Source: Schistosoma haematobium (Eukaryota > Platyhelminthes > Trematoda > Strigeidida > Schistosomatidae). From it: a stretch of DNA of 64,000 bases. Positions 55,403 to 64,000 of this stretch are shown piece after piece (position 1 is the stretch's first letter; every line of letters begins with the position of its first letter). The notes below the pieces were generated by a model that worked only from the letters and a program-made list of their open reading frames with translations, was not told the DNA's origin and did not search any database. The position numbers and the translations under genes were made by a program. Where the stretch lies: positions 42,215,691-42,279,690 of the forward strand of contig NC_067198.1 in assembly GCF_000699445.3 (NCBI RefSeq), given 5' to 3'.

Positions 55403-55663
55403 ATATATTTGTTTCAATATAAAATTTATAAAACTGAAGAATAGAAGATAGTTTCCATATGACAATATCTTTTAATCATAATTAATTGTAACTAATTCAT
55501 TGTACCTTAATAATCTAACCTCATTTTGAGACGTAACTTTTTTCTTTTAGTAAATAAAACATATCAAATACAAGTTTTAATTAATTATATTACTTATTAT
55601 TTAAAGTAGTCTATTATATCTATGCACTTTTTTGTCTTCATTTTATTAGCTTGATAAATATGA

Positions 55664-56340
55664 GTAACCATACACCATTGTCTCAGTGAGTTGGTATCTC
55701 ACAACAGACCCGGTTGAACTCCACTGGTAACGGCTTCTCACTAGAACTCCAGGAGTATCTCCTGAAGTCAGTCACTAGTGAGCAGATGATTATTATCAGA
55801 AGCGGTTTTGTGGAAATTTTAGAAATTTCACTGATTGAAATCATGAGTCGATCTTGTGCTGAGAATTCTATATTGTACCAAAATATAGTATTGAATAAAG
55901 CCATTAATAATAATAATAATAATAAATAACCAAACCACCATGGAAAACCTGGAAGCACTGAACGGCCATTTCGTTCTAGTATGGGACTCCTCAACAGTGC
56001 GTATCCACGGTCCACGGTCTGTTGCGAGATATCAACTCACTGAAGACAATGGTGTGCGGTGGCGCAACTTCGTGGATTGGTTGAAGTTAGACATTAACAC
56101 CGTTGGATGCCGGCCAGCCCAGCGGTCTAGTTGCTTAGGCGCCTGGCGCGAGGCTGATAGGTCCTGGGTTCGAATCTCGCGGGTTCGTGGATGCGCACTA
56201 CTGAGGAGTTCCATACTAGGTCGAAACGGCCGTCCAGTGCTTCCAGGTTTTCAATGGTGGTCTGGTTTAGATCGACTCGTGATTTTAGTCAGTGAAATTT
56301 CTAAAATCTCCACAAAACCCCTTCTGGTAAATATACGTAA
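55664..56340. mobile_element. SINE-A composite: leader, foldback and nested insertion
   Basis: A minus-strand leader (55664-55797) adjoins the tail of a second minus-strand unit (55798-56010). That unit meets a plus-strand unit (about 56035-56335) with A box, B box ('gggttcgaatctcgc') and ribozyme (CTGAGGA and GAAA intact, but the first stem I pair is A-C). Both arms use the 'tcagtgaaatttc' tail subtype. A CR1-derived 3' end is nested in the left arm. Confidence 0.85.
55855..55928 (+). mobile_element. CR1-derived 3' end nested in SINE-A
   Basis: 'tgctgagaattctatattg', 'atagtattgaataaag' and an (AAT)n tail interrupt the SINE between 'gagtcgatct' and 'aaccaaaccacc'. Only the last 50 bases of the LINE are present. 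Confidence 0.8.
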
Positions 56341-56571
56341 CAAGGATTTTTGATAGAATATCTGATGATTGTTTGATATTAATTTTCTTAACTCATTTAC
56401 TAAGTAATCTCATACTTATGTGATGTGATATTTACATTACACTGAAATAATAAATTAATATCTTTCATAGTGATAAAATTTCTATTATTCTTATATAATA
56501 TTGTGCAAACATGAAGTAGATTTTTTTAGAAACTATTCCGAATGATCAGTTTTTCTACTTGTTAATTAATT
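56341..56571. other. AT-rich spacer
   Basis: No feature recognised. Confidence 0.35.
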
Positions 56572-57132
56572 ATTTTAATAGTTGAATTCATGATTTAATG
56601 CAAGCTAGGTCAACATTGAAAATCTGAAAACGTTAGACGAACACTTCATCTTAATATGGGACTCCTCAGCAGTGCATATCCACGATCTCGCATACGGGAC
56701 ACGAACGCAGAACCTTCGGTTTCGCGCGCGAATACCTAACCTCCAGATCACTGAACTGGTATTCAACAGTGTTAGTGTCTAACTTTGATCCATTCAAAAC
56801 CAGTGCAGTCCAATCAATGTTGGGTAGAGACAGATATCTACCTCAGACAATGGACGGGTGGTTGTGCTAGATCACGGATCGATTGAGGTTAGACATTAAC
56901 ACTGTTGGATACCGGTTCAGTAATTTACAGGTTAAGCGTTCACGCGCAAGGCTGAAGACCTTGTGTTCGGGTTATGCATGCGAGATTGTGGATGCGCACC
57001 GATGAGGTGTCCCATGCTAGAACGAAACGGCCGTCCAGTGCTTTCAGGTTTTCCATGGTGGTCTAGTTTAAATTGGCCCATGAATTCAACTGTTAAGATC
57101 ACTACGATCTCAATAATTCCCGATTCTGATCA
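56572..57132. mobile_element. SINE-A foldback
   Basis: A minus-strand unit (56572-56800) faces a plus-strand unit (56800-57132). Tails on both sides are the 'gaattcaactgttaa' type. The plus ribozyme has CCGATGAGG in place of CTGCTGAGG. The minus one lacks GAAA. Confidence 0.8.
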
Positions 57133-57760
57133 TAATTTATTATTTCTTTTGCAATTTGTCTTGTTAATCCTATTTCATCATGATAACCTGGTATGGTAAA
57201 TTAAGCCATCCCACATCTTTTCAATATTTAACGTTGTTATTAACTGACTATCACTGCTTGGTCGCAAAACATTTAAATAATCAAACTTGAGAAATAGTTA
57301 TCTTTTCAAAACAAGTTATGGTAGATATAAGACATTTATATCGCGTCGACATATTCAGTCTTAATTTTATCCTTACCACAATTCATAAATAAAACATGTT
57401 TGTCAATCGATATAACAGTTGTGCCATAAAATTGTGTAATGGAAGTTAGTCAACTATGTGAATTCACGGTATGTAACATTACCTTCTTTTAAATAACGAA
57501 TTAATTGAAAGTATATAGTTTTACATTAGAGTAATTCTAAGTCAAATAACTCACTGAAAGTCTATTAAATTAGTTTTATCAAGAGTTTTCAAATAGGACA
57601 CATAGCCCAATTGTTTCTATTCAATCATTTGACGGAATCGTTTTTAGCTTTTCCGAAATTATTTTGCTCAAGATTTTCCACTTTTATTGAACATTTTTTT
57701 ATTAGGATCATTGCTGTTATTCCAAGTGTGTAGTAAAACATATGGTATGTATAGCTCTAT
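57133..57760. other. AT-rich stretch, no recognisable feature
   Basis: No gene or paired repeat. Confidence 0.4.
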
Positions 57761-57789
57761 GTTTGCATTATGTATAGACATGTCACGGA

Positions 57790-58197
57790 AATTGTAAATG
57801 GACGGTTAGATTTTTTACTAATGAGTGCTAATAGTTGTATACGCAAAATACTTCGGATACGTTGGGCAGAAAATATCAGCAACAACCTACTATGGGAGAG
57901 AATAAATCAGATTCCAATGGAGAAAGAAGTGAAGAAGAAGAGCTGGAAGTGGATATGACATATATTTAGGAAATCACCCAACTGCATCACAAGGCAATCC
58001 CTCACTTGGAATTTTCAAGGCCAAAAGAGAAGAGGAAGGCGAAAGAAAACATTACACCAAGAAATGGAGACAGACATGATAAGAATGAACAAGAATTGGA
58101 TAGAACTAGAAAGGGAGGCTGAGGACAGAGTAGGTTGGAGAATGCCGGTTTGCAGCTTGTGCTCCATTGTGAGTAACAGGCGTAAGTAAGTAAGTAT
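57790..58197 (+). pseudogene. RTE-like 3' end, (GTAA)n tail
   Basis: The frame 57770-57958 contains [37 protein letters not shown], the conserved region after the reverse transcriptase. After a stop it continues as '[21 protein letters not shown]'-like sequence and ends 'gtaagtaagtaagta'. Confidence 0.8.
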
Positions 58198-58227
58198 TTT
58201 GGAAAACTAAACTTTAAGCCTGTAAGC

Positions 58228-58320
58228 TTTGGATGGCCCATGCTAGGACGAAACGGCTGTCCAGCGCTTCCAGGTATTCAATAGTGGTCTAGCTAAAATC
58301 AATTCATTAATCCAATGGTT
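58228..58320 (+). mobile_element. SINE-A 3' fragment
   Basis: It begins 'cccatgctaggacgaaacgg', half of the ribozyme, and continues to the tail. Confidence 0.7.
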
Positions 58321-58467
58321 ATAACAAAGTTATATTAATTAAATGGTTCTGAATTATCAGTAAATTAGTTTTTTTTTACTTCGTGATGTATAAATAAGAA
58401 ATTGCTGCTTTGGTATGGATAGCTTTCGTGTAGCTAACAAACTAATTAAACATGATTTGCATATAAG

Positions 58468-58690
58468 TTCTGTGGTGTCTGTTACTTTTGTCCGTCGACA
58501 TAAATAGTATGTAACACCAATCAGAAATGGAATGCCTTGCAAAGAAGGTTGAGAAGATTGAACTGAAGAAAACACAGGGGTAAACATCAAGGAATTGAGA
58601 ATCGGAAGAATCATGAAGGATGTAATGAACAATTGATGGAGGATTTGCAAATAAAGTATTTAATGTATAGTTTTCACATGGTATTCTGGT
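58468..58690 (+). repeat. Dispersed repeat family E, copy 5
   Basis: 'gtccgtcgacataaatagta' through 'atgaacaattgatggagga' to 'ttttcacatggtattctgg'. It adjoins an RTE-type 5' UTR fragment at 58682-58745, as at 23835. Confidence 0.6.
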
Positions 58691-58745
58691 TACGGTTTTT
58701 TAAGTACGGTTTTCTACAGGATGGGGTTGCCAACCCCTCATCCAA
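58682..58745 (+). mobile_element. RTE-like 5' UTR fragment
   Basis: 'ttctggttacggttttttaa' then 'ggatggggttgccaacccc', related to 42802-42870. Confidence 0.55.
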
Positions 58746-58918
58746 CACTACTGCCCTCAATAAAAAAGTATATATTGAAATCACACAAATGGTAACTATG
58801 AGGTTGAAAAATATAAATAGATTGTTAATATGTATATTCAACCAGTTTTATTGAATCATTATATTGTAGAGAACCTTTTCTTTTCAGAAATCTATAAATC
58901 AATAATAACTTCACACAA

Positions 58919-59285
58919 ACAAAGATGCATAGTGGCTAACAGTAGAAACGTGCGTTACGTCACATTTTGAACCTGTCAACTGGATCTACCTGCATCTCAG
59001 AAATGATGTTCACTCTGAGATTCGAACTCAATGCCGTTCACTTCAAACGTCACCGTGTTATCCACTTGCTTGTGCGATGGGGTGAAGTTTTAAATTTACT
59101 TCATATTATTTACTTTTATCTTCTCATTGATGTTTTGGACTGCAATTGATTAGTATCTTATAACGCTTGTGACTTAAAAAAATATCGAGGCAATCCGCAC
59201 AAGGTGTACATATACCAATAAGAGATTGATCAATTGCAGTCCTCAATAACAATTAGACGATACAAATATAACAACACTACATGAA
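58919..59285. mobile_element. Sm-alpha SINE foldback
   Basis: A minus-strand unit (58919-59155) is joined to the 3' half of a plus-strand unit (59155-59285). The ribozyme core is degraded. Confidence 0.75.
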
Positions 59286-59695
59286 TTTCTAATTATAATA
59301 ACTTATGGTAGTATATTAAATTTTTAATTTAATTAAAAAACTATTTTAATTAATCAATTTATTAATTAAAATTTTGTTCTTGCCTGAATTTCGGTTAAGT
59401 TTTTTCTCCTCTTCCTTGGAACAAAACAACATCATTTTATCATTGAATAGGTCTAGATTCATGATCTCAACCAAAAACTTAACAATTTCCACAACCCCCA
59501 TACTGATAATTAACATGTGCTCACTAGTGACTAGCTTCGTGAGGGAATTCTCGGAGTTCTAGTGAGAAGTCGTGACCAGTGGAGCTAATCCGTGTCGGGT
59601 AGAGACAGGTATCTACCTCAGTACAATAGAAGTTGGTCGCGCAATTTCGTGGATTGGTTGATGTTAGACACTAACACCATTGGATGCCGGCTCAG

Positions 59696-59750
59696 TGGTC
59701 TAATGGCTAAGTGCTCAGGCGCGAAGCCAGTAGGTCCTGGGCTCGAACCC
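59696..59750 (+). promoter_or_regulatory. Pol III A box and B box of SINE-A
   Basis: TGGTCTAATGG at 59696-59706 fits the tRNA A box (TRGYNNANNGG), and GGCTCGAACCC at 59740-59750 fits the B box (GGTTCGANTCC) with one change. The 33 nt between them is within the tRNA range. It implies internal pol III transcription of the SINE. Confidence 0.7.
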
Positions 59751-59774
59751 CGCGGGGTGCGGGATCGTGGATGC

Positions 59775-59820
59775 GCACTGCTGAGGAGTCCCATACTAGG
59801 ACGAAACGGCCGTCCAGTGC
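59775..59820 (+). ncRNA. Hammerhead ribozyme, SINE-A type, fully intact
   Basis: Stem I GCACTG/CAGTGC, core CTGAGGA, stem II GTCC/GGAC with a 7-nt loop CATACTA, GAAA, stem III ACGGCCGT, triplet GTC. Every conserved position is satisfied. It lies directly downstream of the tRNA-like part of the same SINE unit. Confidence 0.85.
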
Positions 59821-60041
59821 TTCCAGGATTCCAACGGTGGTCTAACATCAATTGATTCATGATCTCAACCAAAAATAAAGTATTTGAATCATAACAGGAT
59901 ATCGTGATATCGTGTCGTTATAGTACATGGAATGAACCGGGTTTACTTTTAAAGACTAACAATAAAGATTTATATCATGTCTAGTTTAACAAGAAAACAT
60001 CTAGTTTAGTTTATGCATATCCCTTTCTGATATAGGATAAA

Positions 60042-60056
60042 CTAATGTTACCTACC

Positions 60057-60123
<67 letters not shown>

Positions 60124-60180
60124 GGCTGTTACCCCCAATGGATTATAGTCTTCAGAGGAGCATGCTCCATCCAGGTCTGT
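60042..60180 (-). mobile_element. RTE-like 3' end with long (GTAA)n tail
   Basis: A (TTAC)n run of about 19 units on the plus strand (60044-60122) is the tail complement. It is followed by 'ggctgttacccccaatgg', the complement of the RTE-like 'GGLCSIG' stop region. Only the last part of the element is present. Confidence 0.75.
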
Positions 60181-60885
60181 TCTGGACACATAAATTAATG
60201 TTAGTAATATGTAATTATATAGTTGAAATACCGAAAAAGATTTTATTGCTGAGATTAATAATTTTAGTTGTGATATACTAGGTAGATTTAATTACAATGT
60301 TTCTAACCATCATTCTGGATAATCTATCAAAAGTTAATTCATACAGAACTGAGCTATCAAAAATGCTTCAACAATCATTTGGATATTTCATTGGCTTGAT
60401 GTGTTTCTGTATTCCCATTTATTGTCATATTTGGTTGATGTTTGATCTCAGCAAAAAGTCATCAAAATAAGTTAGTCTACATGAAATAAGTGTTGATAGT
60501 GTTAGTTAGAATGAAAATGAAATCGCTCCAATTAAACTAATCAGTTTAAAGGAGCACAAAATTATGACATTTTGACTTTTTTTTTCTCATTTATAAGTTA
60601 TTTCATCCAATAGAAAAAACCAATGTAATTTATAGATTTGGTATAACTATGTTATTTATAATAGTGGGGTTTGATTGACTAAGCGTATCAACAACACAGA
60701 AGATCTTTGGATTAAAGGTACATTATAGTACTCATAAATTAGAAAACTGGATAATAATTTAGTTTTTCTTAGTGATTTCCTGATAAGTTAAACGAATTAA
60801 GGGTAATATGAAGTGTCAGGTTTTTTGAAGCCTTAGCTATTCGTAAATTTAAACCTTCCTTATGTGTAATATGGAACTCCGCCTA
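60181..60885. other. AT-rich stretch, no recognisable feature
   Basis: No gene or paired repeat. Confidence 0.4.
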
Positions 60886-60887
60886 AA

Positions 60888-61005
60888 GCTACCCTGGGGC
60901 TATTGCCAGTTTCAGGCCCGGATAGAAGAGTACGGTTGAGAATGGGGTTAACGATAACATCCCATAAAAAACTAACTCGCCAACGAAAAAAAACGCTAAC
61001 CAAAT
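60888..61005 (-). mobile_element. RTE-like 5' UTR fragment
   Basis: The complement of 'ggttagcgttttttttcgtt' and the following GC-rich block; see 15752-15890. Confidence 0.6.
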
Positions 61006-61363
61006 GTGTAATATAAATGATCATCGGTTATAATGACTAATAATTGTGACATATATATGGTGAATTTAAGAAATCGGAAAAATTTAACTTAACACTAGAT
61101 AGATTGTGTAATATTCTGTTTAAAATGGAACTTAATGTGAAATCATTTCAATTTCATAGTTGTACAGTAAAAAGACGTTGAAAACTAAACATTATTTGAA
61201 GTTTAATTAATCTCTGTGGGGGGGGGGAGAGTATCAATTATCTGTGAAAAAAAACGTTATCCTTTGAAAATCAAATACAAAACAAACATACATGGTGTAG
61301 AAAGAAATGTATGTGATGATAATCAATGCAAAAGGTGTTTTCTTTCGCGTTTTTATGTATTTC

Positions 61364-61843
61364 TGTTAGGTCCCGATAAACATAATGAATGGTAACTCTC
61401 GGATCCATTTATGGACCAATACTAAACGTATATTTTGATCGTATAACTGTTAAATAACTAAACTATTCATATTCATGTCCTTCTTATTATGAGCTTCATT
61501 TTGACCTATGAACTAATATTATACGTTTTACGACTCTTGAGTTATACTCAGTGTATTAATTACTACCTCCCACATTCACAGCAACATCTGGTTAATTCTT
61601 GTACAAATGTTGTTTCATATTTTACTGGTACGTTGTGATCTGTTTGATTGGTATATAAACTCAGTATGTTTGAAATACAATGATTCATATCGCAGAGGCT
61701 GAGATTTGTGTTCTAGACTTAACTGGCTGTGCTAGGCGAGAAGCAGGGCCGATCAGAACTCTAGACTGCTAGCACGTGTTTTATGCGTTATTGTTCCGAT
61801 CGATGAGTCACTGCTCTCTAATCGGCGGTCACAAGTTATAACA
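61364..61843 (+). mobile_element. Solo LTR, family S, copy 5
   Basis: It starts TGTTAGGTCC and ends GTTATAACA. ATTTC is duplicated on both sides (61359-61363 and 61844-61848). Closest to copy 3 at 24320. Confidence 0.9.
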
Positions 61844-61934
61844 ATTTCAAGTTAGTTAAAAATAATTTTCAATACTGACCGAACACAAACTAGTAATTAT
61901 TGTTGTGTTGAATTCATTTAATTCATAAATATAC

Positions 61935-62220
61935 TAATAAGTGACTGATCAATTTCAATCTTAAACATCAATCGGAAGACTCAGAAAACCAATTTTTAAA
62001 AAAATGAATTAAAACTTCACACCATTATATAATCTGGTGACTATCAGAACTTAATAGTTAAGGGGATAACTTGATGACTTTCGAAGTGAATGGAACTCAG
62101 TTCAAGTCCTAGAGTGAACATTAACTCTGAGATGCAGGTATATTCAGCTGACGAATCCCAAATATGGTGAGACGGGCAACTTGGATTCCACTGTTAGCCA
62201 CAATCCATCTTTGCTTATTT
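61935..62220 (+). mobile_element. Sm-alpha SINE, head-to-tail (partial + unit)
   Basis: A 3' part (61935-62030) runs into a unit with a decayed tRNA-like part and ribozyme (CTGACGA intact, GAGA instead of GAAA). Confidence 0.75.
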
Positions 62221-62404
62221 GAAATTGTATTTACATTTTTCATTTATTTCAATGAAATCTAAATTCTTTCCTATTAAGACTGATTTAACTGTAAGGTACT
62301 TTTGAAATTCTTAAAATCATTGACTCTCAGTCTTGTGTCAGGCTCTACAGTACTATGGGTAAATTTTCTAGAATTTTCTTGGATCGGTTAATATTTTAAG
62401 AAAA

Positions 62405-62905
62405 ATAAATACCATTCCCAGCAGTTTGCATCCACGATCCCTCCCGCGGGATTCGAACTCAGGGCATCCAGTCTTGCGCGAGAATGCTTAAACTCTAAAC
62501 CACTAAGCTGTCCGGCATCCAACGGTAATAATGTCTAGTCTCAACCAACCCACGAAATTGCGCGACCATCTTCCATTGTAGATACCTGTCTCTACCCAAC
62601 ACGGATTAGCTACACTGGTCACAGCTTCTCGCTAGTGCTCCGAGAATTTCATCACGAAGCTAGTTACTAGTGAGCACATGGTAATTATCAGTATAGGGTT
62701 GTAGAAATTATAACGTTTTTGACTGAGATCATGAACTGCTTGATGTTAGATCACCATTGAAAACCTGGAAGCACTGGACAGCCGTTTTGTCCCATTGTGG
62801 GACTCTTCAGCGGTGCGCATTCACGATCTCAATTGCGGGATTCGAATCCCACACCAATCAGTTCAGGATCTCAATCGAATAACTCCACAACCCTATACTA
62901 ATAAA
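62405..62905. mobile_element. SINE-A, head-to-tail dimer plus short inverted tail
   Basis: Minus-strand unit 62690-62860 and minus-strand unit 62405-62682 are joined tail to leader. A short plus-strand tail (62862-62905) is attached at the outer side. Ribozyme of the 62690 unit: AAAA for GAAA. Confidence 0.8.
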
Positions 62906-63239
62906 TATCGTTCTATAATACGTTCTTTTTAAAATTTCAGTTTAATTTCAAAAAAATTTTCATAATAAAATGTTTTAAACAATGGATTTCATTCGATCAT
63001 ATTTATTCATTGCCTTAATGAAAATCGAATGAATCATTTTAATTACATTATTGAAATTCATTTTCATTTCATTAGTAACTTCTTTCAATGATGAAGTCTA
63101 AACTAAAACGATTTACATAATTAAATAGATGTACACATGTTAAGTACTTTTATATAATCACTTAGTTTATGTTTCATATCTTTATGTTACTAAAGTGAAT
63201 AATATTCCAGACTTTTACTTTAGATATATATATATATAC
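62906..63239. other. AT-rich spacer
   Basis: No feature recognised; short (AT)n at 63225-63237. Confidence 0.35.
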
Positions 63240-63535
63240 GGGTGTAAGCTACTTATATTCATATAAGTAGTACATAACGATAGTCAGGAATAAAATGTAC
63301 TTCAGTAGAAGATTGAGAATTGAAAGAACAGGAACGAAAAGCAATTTGTATGAAAATGCAGTAACAATGAAAACTGAGATGACTGACTGATATTTGTAAA
63401 AGAAACAGTCAAGTTTGAGATGAATAATTGATATTTTGCAAATTAACTATATACTGTATGGTTTTCAGATTTTAGTAACATATTCTGTAATTTCAAGTTA
63501 TAATATATTCGATTGTCCCCACTTGTGTTCTTATT
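63240..63535 (+). repeat. Dispersed repeat family E, copy 6, with 5' hairpin
   Basis: The hairpin at 63249-63270 has 10 bp arms CTACTTATAT/ATATAAGTAG with a TC loop. It differs from the hairpin at 20274 by paired changes on both arms. The body ends 'ttcgattgtccccac'. Confidence 0.65.
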
Positions 63536-63865
63536 CATCACAATTTTATTGATTGTAACGTTTTATCCAATCTTTTATAAGTGTGGTTATATTGAAATAG
63601 TGTTTTCTATGTTTTGTTATTTTGTGTTTACAGGAGCCATCAACTTTCTATAATCCGAAATATACCATATATTGACTACTTAATTAACCCAGGTTTATAT
63701 TAAAGATTGTTTATAGAATCTGTCTAGATCTATCAAAGCATCTATTCGTTTGCTTTATAAAATGAGAAATAATACATTTGATTTGTCTATGAGATTAAAT
63801 CGGAACCAAATATGTTCTATCTCTGCACTTAACTTTTGTGCAGACTTGTTATTATTATTATTTTA
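63536..63865. other. AT-rich spacer
   Basis: No feature recognised. Confidence 0.35.
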
Positions 63866-64000
63866 ACAGTTGGGATCATGAGTCAATTGAAGCTAGACCA
63901 CTACCATGGGAAACCTGGGAGCACTGGACGGTCGTTCCGTCCTATTGTGGGACTCCTCAGCAGTGCACATTCACGACCCCGCCCACAAAACCCCATCTGA
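63866..64000. mobile_element. SINE-A foldback, cut by the window end
   Basis: A minus-strand copy (63866-63983) with GGAA for GAAA, then 'cacaaaaccccatctga', the start of a plus-strand tail. It shares 'ccactaccatgggaaacc' with the copy at 43986. Confidence 0.75.

Larger units (their letters stand above)
59455..59880 (+). mobile_element. SINE-A, head-to-tail: tail plus full-length unit
   Basis: The tail of one unit (59455-59509, ending 'ccccatactgataatt') is followed by a complete unit (59510-59880): leader ('gtgctcactagtgactagc'), A box, B box, perfect ribozyme, and the 'acatcaattgattcatgatc' tail. It is the best-preserved SINE-A in the window and the best reference for the family. Confidence 0.9.

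Noticed and set aside
59696..59767. A tRNA gene
   Set aside because: A and B boxes are present, but no full cloverleaf acceptor stem is seen and the sequence continues into the SINE body; it is a tRNA-derived SINE head.
1..64000. CRISPR array, prokaryotic operon or plasmid origin
   Set aside because: Repeats are dispersed retroelements of eukaryotic type; there are no regular direct repeats with unique spacers and no operon-like gene runs.
1..64000. Assignment to a sex chromosome (W) on the basis of repeat density
   Set aside because: Schistosome W chromosomes are repeat-rich, but nothing in the window is diagnostic and gene-poor autosomal regions look alike.

Overview
This is a 64 kb AT-rich eukaryotic window that is almost entirely transposable-element DNA. 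The best organism call is a blood fluke (genus Schistosoma). The main reason is many copies of a tRNA-derived repeat carrying a hammerhead ribozyme with the core, loop and flanks of the schistosome Sm-alpha family. Fragments of Penelope-like, RTE-like and CR1/jockey-like retroelements and AT-biased coding sequence fit that call. I cannot assign a species.

Only one host gene is supported: the last exon of a DEG/ENaC (amiloride-sensitive type) cation channel on the minus strand at 32694-34121. It has a clear splice acceptor, cysteine-rich extracellular sequence, the pore/TM2 signature and an Asn/Thr/His-rich tail encoded by trinucleotide repeats. Upstream exons were not found and may lie beyond a large, repeat-filled intron at higher coordinates.

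The rest is a mosaic. (1) SINE-A, an unnamed tRNA-like family of about 30 copies or fragments, has a pol III A box and B box followed by a complete hammerhead; the copy at 59510-59880 is essentially perfect. (2) Sm-alpha SINEs have the same layout and nearly the same ribozyme chassis but a different stem I. (3) Penelope-like elements occur as RT and GIY-YIG fragments with hammerhead motifs in their terminal repeats (1569-3380, 7338-7680, 14250-15595, 16243-16749, 53635-54445). (4) CR1/jockey-like elements include a 2.5 kb copy with a target-site duplication of about 45 bp (44556-47115), short deletion derivatives of it, and a decayed RT at 25800-28400. (5) RTE-like 3' ends come in two groups, one ending in (GTAA)n and one in (TGAC)n. 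(6) Five solo LTRs of one family have 5 bp target duplications (one imperfect), and one LTR belongs to a second family. (7) At least three further repeat families have no recognisable coding potential.

The most interesting signal is the ribozyme/retroelement system. Two SINE families and at least two Penelope-type terminal repeats all carry type I hammerheads with minimal stem III. SINE-A copies are very often arranged as head-to-head foldbacks or head-to-tail dimers. In some foldbacks both arms share the same private substitutions, which suggests that the palindrome was made by copying one arm from the other. Self-cleaving transcripts of tandem units, resembling plant retrozymes, are a plausible inference but are not shown by the sequence. 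All alignments were made by eye, and element edges are approximate unless a target duplication is stated.
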